Source: Planococcus citri
Lineage: Eukaryota > Arthropoda > Insecta > Hemiptera > Pseudococcidae
Direction: 5' to 3'
Length of the DNA: 64,000 bases
Assembly (NCBI RefSeq): GCF_950023065.1
Contig: NC_088677.1
Coordinates: 28,169,230-28,233,229 of the forward strand
Part shown: piece after piece, positions 61,101-64,000 of the stretch
How positions within the stretch are numbered: the stretch's first letter is position 1
Layout of the letters: each line of letters starts with the position of its first letter
Made by a program: the position numbers and the translations under genes
The notes under the pieces: model-generated
What the model was told of the DNA's origin: nothing
The model's database searches: none
The model's input: only the letters and a program-made list of their open reading frames with translations

Positions 61101-61761
61101 ATCATGAAATAACCGTAGCTTACTGTTATCAATGTCAGCCCATGAATCGAAAACTTTAATGACGAGGGCTTCGTAATCGAGTACCGCGAAACCGTAGATG
61201 ACATGAGTACATAAATTCGGATCAATATTCTCCGGCAAATACTTGCCCGTACCGGTACGATACCAAGCCCAATTCGTAAAGTAACATATCATTTTGTATT
61301 GACCTGTAAGGAAAAAAAACAAAAAATTATCCCAATTGCTTACGTATTTGTACCTGAGATCAGCAATACCCTCCAGGCCTCCAGGCTTATATTGGCTTAC
61401 CATTCAAAGGGTATTGTGGTAAAGGAGTAGCCAACGTGGTGGCTGTCGTTGTAGAAGGCGTCCATTGGTCCCAAGAAGTGCTAGCGCTGGTGCTCGTACT
61501 AGTCTCGCTCCACGATGACCAAGTGGGCTCAGACCATGTCGACCACGTCCACCATGGTGACTGAGTACTGGTACTGGTGGTAGTCGTCGTTGTCGTTGAA
61601 GGCGACGACGAATCCACCCATTGCGTGGAACTTGCGGTTGACGAGCTGCTGCTGCTGGTTGACGACGAAGGGGGCACATAAGTGGCGATTGGCGAATCTA
61701 TTCCATTATCTTCGCTGGCATCGCATTCCGTGTTTTCCGGCCAATCGCAATTTAACGTTTG
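41464..61761 (-). CDS. Cht10: Group II (Cht10-like) multidomain chitinase, 3' portion
   Basis: Twenty-four exons in 5' to 3' order: 61761-61401, 61303-61124, 61049-60838, 60735-60600, 60504-60362, 60189-60004, 58064-57939, 57765-57603, 50208-49848, 49537-49404, 49277-49066, 48987-48852, 48782-48640, 47676-47491, 47388-47195, 47079-46785, 46664-46514, 43103-42921, 42851-42640, 42549-42414, 42338-42196, 42109-41921, 41840-41721, 41643-41464 (stop TAG). They total 4482 bases, exactly 1494 codons, with every junction phase consistent. Order: CBM14 end, linker, GH18, linker, GH18, CBM14, GH18. All three GH18 domains keep the catalytic Glu, so each could hydrolyse chitin beta-1,4 bonds extracellularly. 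Large multi-GH18 insect chitinases of this type serve cuticle turnover at moulting. The 5' half and signal peptide lie beyond 64000. The Cht10 name rests on the repeated GH18/CBM14 architecture and the CYFTNWAWYR motif, without a search. Confidence 0.88.
43870..44800. repeat. Tandem repeat of about 160 bp, about five units
   Basis: Blocks of the type 'ggcaaaagcttacaaaaatt' then 'gtattttgataggtgaa' recur at about 43909, 44078, 44242, 44401 and (weak) 44551. Spacing is 169, 164, 159 and 150. The array lies in the 3.4-kb intron between the CBM14 and GH18 domain 3. Confidence 0.65.
45009..45042. repeat. Poly(A) run
   Basis: A plus-strand run of about 25 A, near-homopolymeric. It could be the tail of an old retroposed sequence or simple slippage. 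Confidence 0.5.
45302..45369. repeat. 68-bp palindrome (hairpin)
   Basis: The left arm taaacatgtgcggaaagcag continues gttactttcctccc, and the right arm is its complement with one or two mismatches. There is essentially no loop. It may be a tiny foldback element. Confidence 0.7.
45431..45565. mobile_element. Imperfect palindromic MITE
   Basis: The left end aaatagtatacgcgacagga pairs with the right end; the arms of about 55-60 bases are interrupted by small indels. The centre reads tcgctcggcttcgcctcgct. It lies 60 bases from the palindrome at 45302. Confidence 0.55.
46514..47000 (-). other. Cht10: Chitinase CBM14 chitin-binding domain and short linker
   Basis: This domain spans the exons 47079-46785 and 46664-46514. 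Six cysteines are spaced as in peritrophin-A/CBM14: ETCQHGQIKKHPTDCSKYL, then an ICSFG cysteine, SCANGLHFNE, and after the intron KRNICDWPENANC. The intron cuts at exactly the place where the partial CBM14 at 61761 begins, both in phase 0, so the domains are duplicates. It binds chitin and anchors the neighbouring GH18 domains. A short Asn/Val/Thr-containing linker leads to domain 3. Confidence 0.88.
47079..49864 (-). other. Cht10: Chitinase GH18 domain 2
   Basis: Exons 49537, 49277, 48987, 48782, 47676, 47388 and the start of 47079 complete the second barrel (visible residues about 610-975). Motifs: KVLLAIGGWNDSAGNKYS, FDGLDVDWEYPKCW with Glu at residue 732, MCYDYHGQWD and GGAMIWALDLDDF. The exon pattern parallels domain 1, except that an intron splits the WYR codon and the intron that separates 58064-57939 from 57765-57603 in domain 1 is absent. 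The acceptor at 47080 is supported by phase and by the conserved C-x-C...YPLL sequence. The intron between 48640 and 47676 is filled with a degenerate minisatellite. Confidence 0.9.
47740..48560. repeat. Degenerate AT-rich minisatellite, copy 2
   Basis: Irregular units of 30-40 bases with 'ttgccaaaaattgcc' and 'aaaaatctcactttttt' match the arrays at 2.84 and 63.34 kb. It fills a chitinase intron and produces a 185-aa Lys/Phe/Ser frame on the plus strand that is an artefact of the repeat. Confidence 0.65.
49848..50208 (-). other. Cht10: Chitinase exon: second Ser/Thr linker plus start of GH18 domain 2
   Basis: After the acceptor TTTTTTAG the sequence VAGAGGGNEVGTT leads into a Pro/Ser/Thr linker with dispersed Trp (SPSWTWSSETSTTSTSTTT). 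The linker resembles the first, sharing a WSSxxETST-type string, which suggests they arose with the duplication of the following GH18. The exon runs directly into FKIVCYFTNWAWYR and ends inside the Arg codon, so here the linker and barrel start are fused, unlike domain 1. Confidence 0.85.
50450..51320 (-). mobile_element. LINE 3' remnant with RNase H domain (I-group-like)
   Basis: In order on the minus strand: FTDGSKISN (about 51290, the first RNase H acidic motif), IQSDSLSSL (51105), YTPSHVGIEGNEIVD (about 50980-50930, the PSHxGIxGNExAD motif), then in another frame ITRLRIGHSKITHNHL (about 50760-50690) and HLLIHCPKLQQTRL (about 50630-50590). This is the typical end of I/Jockey-type LINEs with an RNase H. 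Frameshifts show it is dead. It lies in the 7.4-kb chitinase intron in the same orientation as the gene. Confidence 0.7.
53550..54200. promoter_or_regulatory. GC/CpG-rich island within the 7.4-kb chitinase intron
   Basis: Strong local shift in composition (ggccggccggtcgccg near 53720, cgccgcgccgcgc near 53930), followed by a (cgt/cat/ctt) microsatellite at 54080-54150. The minus strand has GATATAAGCG at 53687-53678. No convincing coding frame. It could be an internal promoter for a shorter isoform (GH18-CBM14-GH18) or a fragment of another gene's first exon; both are inference. Confidence 0.25.
55260..56440. repeat. Tandem repeat of about 250-270 bp, four units
   Basis: 'ctccagaatgactcaaaatt' with a G-run, then 'acaaagccattcgtg', 'tttctcattgacagaaaa' and 'aagaagaaaccac' recurs near 55270, 55525, 55790 and 56070. 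Units diverge moderately. The repeat lies in the 7.4-kb chitinase intron. Confidence 0.65.
56505..56870 (+). repeat. Dispersed intronic repeat, copy 2 (contains CAG|GTAAGC motif)
   Basis: Counterpart of 5560-5950, same orientation. The pyrimidine run plus ttgttgcag|gtaagcattt lies at 56685-56709. It lacks the adjoining element seen after copy 1. Confidence 0.6.
58515..59632. mobile_element. Foldback element with arms of about 320 bp
   Basis: 58515-58830 and the complement of 59632-59310 are clearly homologous over their whole length. Shared strings, in order: atgcccctgtcct, ggatttttgaaatttt, gggtgcctttaaaaaaa, caatgaaaaat, ggaggagac, agcaacgt and ggggggagatattgacaaaa. The 480-base centre has no coding capacity. 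It sits in an intron of GH18 domain 1. No target-site duplication was identified. Confidence 0.75.
60577..60600 (-). other. GC-AG intron donor (G|GCAAGT)
   Basis: After ...GAC AAA G the genomic sequence reads GCAAGTATAC. The matching junctions in domains 2 and 3 read G|GTGAGC and G|GTAAGT, and the acceptor before 60504 (CGCAG) restores the Gly codon. This is the recognised minor GC donor with an otherwise strong consensus. Confidence 0.8.
61401..61761 (-). other. Cht10: Chitinase exon: end of a CBM14 domain plus Ser/Thr/Trp linker
   Basis: The acceptor TAG is followed by QTLNCDWPENTECDAS, the last third of a CBM14 domain; its first cysteines must lie in an exon outside the window. The rest (residues about 30-120 of the visible protein) is a Ser/Thr linker with nine Trp, including SPWWTWSTWSEPTWSSWSET. 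Such linkers are usually O-glycosylated and hold catalytic domains apart. The exon ends AAT G|GTAAGC. A Cys/Arg-rich frame on the same strand over these bases is only a shadow. Confidence 0.85.
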
Positions 61762-62143
61762 CTACGCGTTAAACATGCCAAATGTACTGATTCTGCTAGT
61801 GCCAATATAGCTTAGCTAACCAATGACGTGGGAGGGAGGTAAAGAAGAAAGGGCAGTTACTCCCAATCATCGGGGCTTGTACTCGGTTACTTTTTAATAA
61901 CCAAGTCATAGAAGATAATTTTTTGATTACTTGGGTAGGTACTTCAGTTATTTTTTTGAAAAAAATTCAATTATTTTCTTCAAATCTTAGCCTGGCTTTT
62001 TGAGAAAAACAAAGAGGAAAAATGTTGATAATATTTTGTTTGATTACAAAAATTACCGAAAATTGTCGTTTTTTTTTGCAAAAAATTCCAAAAAGTCTCA
62101 CTTCGTTGTAAACAGGTGTGTCTAACAGTCCAGCTATAATCTA

Positions 62144-62354
62144 CAGGGTGCCCAGAAATATCGAGTACCCCTAAGAAAGTTTTTCATTAAAAATATAGGT
62201 TGGCAAACTGAAATAGATGCATATGATTGGTGGAATATTATCTCTCCAATCCAACAACCAATCATGTGCTATCATTATTATCATTCACTGTGACCAACCG
62301 AAGTATTTTAGAAGAAAACTTTTTTAGGGGTACTCGATATTTCTGGGCACCCTG
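62144..62354. mobile_element. Tc1/mariner-type MITE, TA target
   Basis: The ends are inverted copies of cagggtgcccagaaatatcg and extend about 40 bases with one mismatch (through 'agtacccctaagaaagtttt'). TA flanks both sides (62142-62143 and 62355-62356). Length 211 bp, no coding. The CAGGGTG start and TA target fit mariner-type elements. Confidence 0.8.
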
Positions 62355-63339
62355 TATGCTAATCCTGCCGTTGTATCCTACTAGTCTTGCAGTTGTGCTG
62401 GTTTTTTTTTCAATTAGAATTTGAGTTTTTTTTAATGTACATATTTTCCTTTTTTGTGGAATTTTGATGAAATTTTGTTGTTTTTCCTACCTGATTGATG
62501 AAAAAAACTTGTGTAGAAATAGTTAGTCTTCAGTGGATGGGAAATTATGGGTATTTTCTCTCGGAGCAAAAACACATTCCTCAAGTTTTTTTTGGTTTTT
62601 GAAAAACGTTCAAAAAAAAAACAAAAAGGTGGTATTTCAAGAGGTTTTTTGAAAAAATGAGCACGTTGCAGACAATTTTTTTCAACTTGTACGTATGTTA
62701 GAAGAAAATACGTAGGTACTTATATTCATCAAAATACACATTTTGGCAAAAAAATTTCGTGTGTCCCTTTTCAGTCCGGAGCAATGGTGGTTTAAAGTTT
62801 TCTTTTGTCAATCTTTCCCCACCACTGCGATGGAAAATTCCGGAAAGAGATGGGATGAATTATTGGCTCGAAATTTTTTTTAGAAGTACCCAAAAATAAT
62901 CCATCATAATTTCCCGAAATCTGTATACCCTTTGACCCTTTGAAAAACAAATAATTGAAATACCTAGGTACAAATTAAAAAAAATATTGTGAATTATCGT
63001 CGCCTCCCTCGCCCCCTCCCCAACATTGAAATACCACATAAAGTTTGAAAAATTGAAAAATATAGATGTAAAATTTTGCCCCTTCTTCTCCTTCCCCAAA
63101 AGAGCCACGATGTGTTTGCAGCGAATGCCATCGCGAATGAAAAATTGAAAATATGGTTAAGATATTTGTGACGCTTCCCATCTCTGAAATCACCTTGGAA
63201 TGTCTTAAGACAGTGAAAAAGCCAAAAATTGGCTTGTAAAATATTGAAACTCCCCCCTCCACCTTCATGAAGAAACCGTAATGTGTTTGAAAAATGTCCT
63301 GCCTGAAGTTCTGCTTCATCATTTTGGAATTTTGTTACT

Positions 63340-64000
63340 CATGTTGTACTTACCTTGGTAAAAATTGCCCAAAAGTTCCTTCTTATAAAATTTCTCGTCT
63401 TGTTAAAAACAATTGGCAAAAAGACCTACTTTTTGCCAAAAATTGCCAACGATTTTCACGTTTCACCAAAAATTTTCAATGAGGCTCATTTTTTTCTGAA
63501 AATTTCCAAACAAGCCCACCTTCTGCTGAAATTCATGAAGTCTTGTTTTCGGCCAAAAATGGCAAAAAGTATCGCCTTCGGTCAAGATTGCCAAACAATT
63601 TTGTTTATTTGCCAAAAAGTGCTTAAAAATTCCAAGTTATATTTTTCGAAAATCACACCAATGTTTCGTCCTTTTTTTCAGAAATTGCTATAAAAAGCCT
63701 TTCCTTTTTTTGTAATTGTCGAATGTTTTTTGCAGAAAAATTGTGAAAAATTCTTGGAAAAAAATTTCATTTTTTGCGACTAATTTGCATTGAAGATGTT
63801 TTTTTCTAAAAATGTTTAAAATCTTGCTTTTTCTCCAAAATTGCCCAAAATTTTAACTTTTTCAACAAAAATTTCCAATAATGCTTCGATAATGGTATTT
63901 GTTGAAAATTGTCCAAAAAAGTCTCACTTTTTTCAAAAATTATCCAGAAATCTCGTTTTTTTCAATAGTACCCAAAAAACCTACTTTTTGTTGTAAAATT
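63340..64000. repeat. Degenerate AT-rich minisatellite, copy 3
   Basis: Same family as at 2.84 and 47.74 kb ('ttgccaaaaattgcc', 'aaaaagtctcactttttt'). It runs to the window edge. Open frames of 60-112 aa over it are artefacts. Confidence 0.6.

Larger units (their letters stand above)
57603..61303 (-). other. Cht10: Chitinase GH18 domain 1 (exons 61303-57603)
   Basis: Seven exons encode a complete GH18 barrel (visible residues about 121-490). It begins MICYFTNWAWYR and has KVSIAIGGWNDS, the active-site motif FDGLDLDWEYPKCW with Glu at residue 245 (codon 60858-60856), MTYDYHGSWD, and the C-terminal GGAMIWALDLDDF. All expected catalytic-motif acidic residues are present, so activity is predicted. 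No CBM14 follows; the protein continues into a second linker. The intron after 60600 begins GC instead of GT. The 1.9-kb intron between 60004 and 58064 holds the foldback element, and the 7.4-kb intron after 57603 is the longest visible. Confidence 0.9.
61762..64000 (-). other. Chitinase intron (continues beyond window)
   Basis: Upstream of the acceptor at 61762 no further CBM14 or GH18 exon was found. The stretch contains a MITE, a partial relative of the foldback arm (62775-62910) and a degenerate minisatellite. Confidence 0.6.

Overview
This window looks like insect nuclear DNA. It is AT-rich, its genes are split by long introns with GT-AG boundaries, and it carries LINE, SINE and MITE remnants. 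The scattered 'taggtacct' motifs and the gene families would suit a hemipteran such as a scale insect or mealybug, but that placement is a guess. I see no bacterial, viral or CRISPR content.

Two protein-coding genes are supported, both on the minus strand. (1) Positions 1-7947 hold the 5' part of a gene for a secreted, low-complexity protein. Exon 1 (7426-7947) carries a signal peptide. A long second exon (2345 down to 1) stays open to the window edge. (2) Positions 41464-61761 hold the 3' part of a multidomain chitinase, best described as a group II (Cht10-like) chitinase. I reconstructed 24 exons that join in phase through 1493 codons to a stop. In protein order they encode: the end of a CBM14 chitin-binding domain, a Ser/Thr/Trp linker, GH18 domain 1, a second linker, GH18 domain 2, a complete CBM14 domain, GH18 domain 3, stop. 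The 5' half of this gene lies beyond position 64000. Chitinases of this group act outside the cell on cuticle chitin during moulting; the first gene has no assignable function.

Layout: 1-7.9 kb gene 1, with a 5.1-kb intron full of hairpins and repeats; 8-9.25 kb, a GC-richer upstream region; 9.3-14.8 kb, no genes; 14.8-17.2 kb, a decayed RTE-like LINE carrying SINE material; 17.2-21.7 kb, nothing recognised; 21.7-24.4 kb, a decayed Jockey-like LINE broken by insertions; 24.4-33.1 kb, mostly unassigned with one tandem array; 33.2-35.8 kb, a dense, partly nested cluster of MITEs; 35.8-39.6 kb, nothing recognised; 39.6-40.75 kb, a minisatellite of about 132 bp; 40.8-41.46 kb, probable chitinase 3' UTR; 41.46-61.76 kb, the chitinase, with a foldback element, a LINE RNase H remnant, tandem repeats and palindromes in its introns; 61.76-64 kb, an intron with a mariner-type MITE.

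The most informative observations are the matching exon structure of the three GH18 repeats, a GC-AG intron, a 1.1-kb foldback element with arms of about 320 bp, paired intronic repeats carrying a recursive-splice-like CAG|GTAAGC motif, and the nested MITE cluster. I did not find a convincing new biochemical system.
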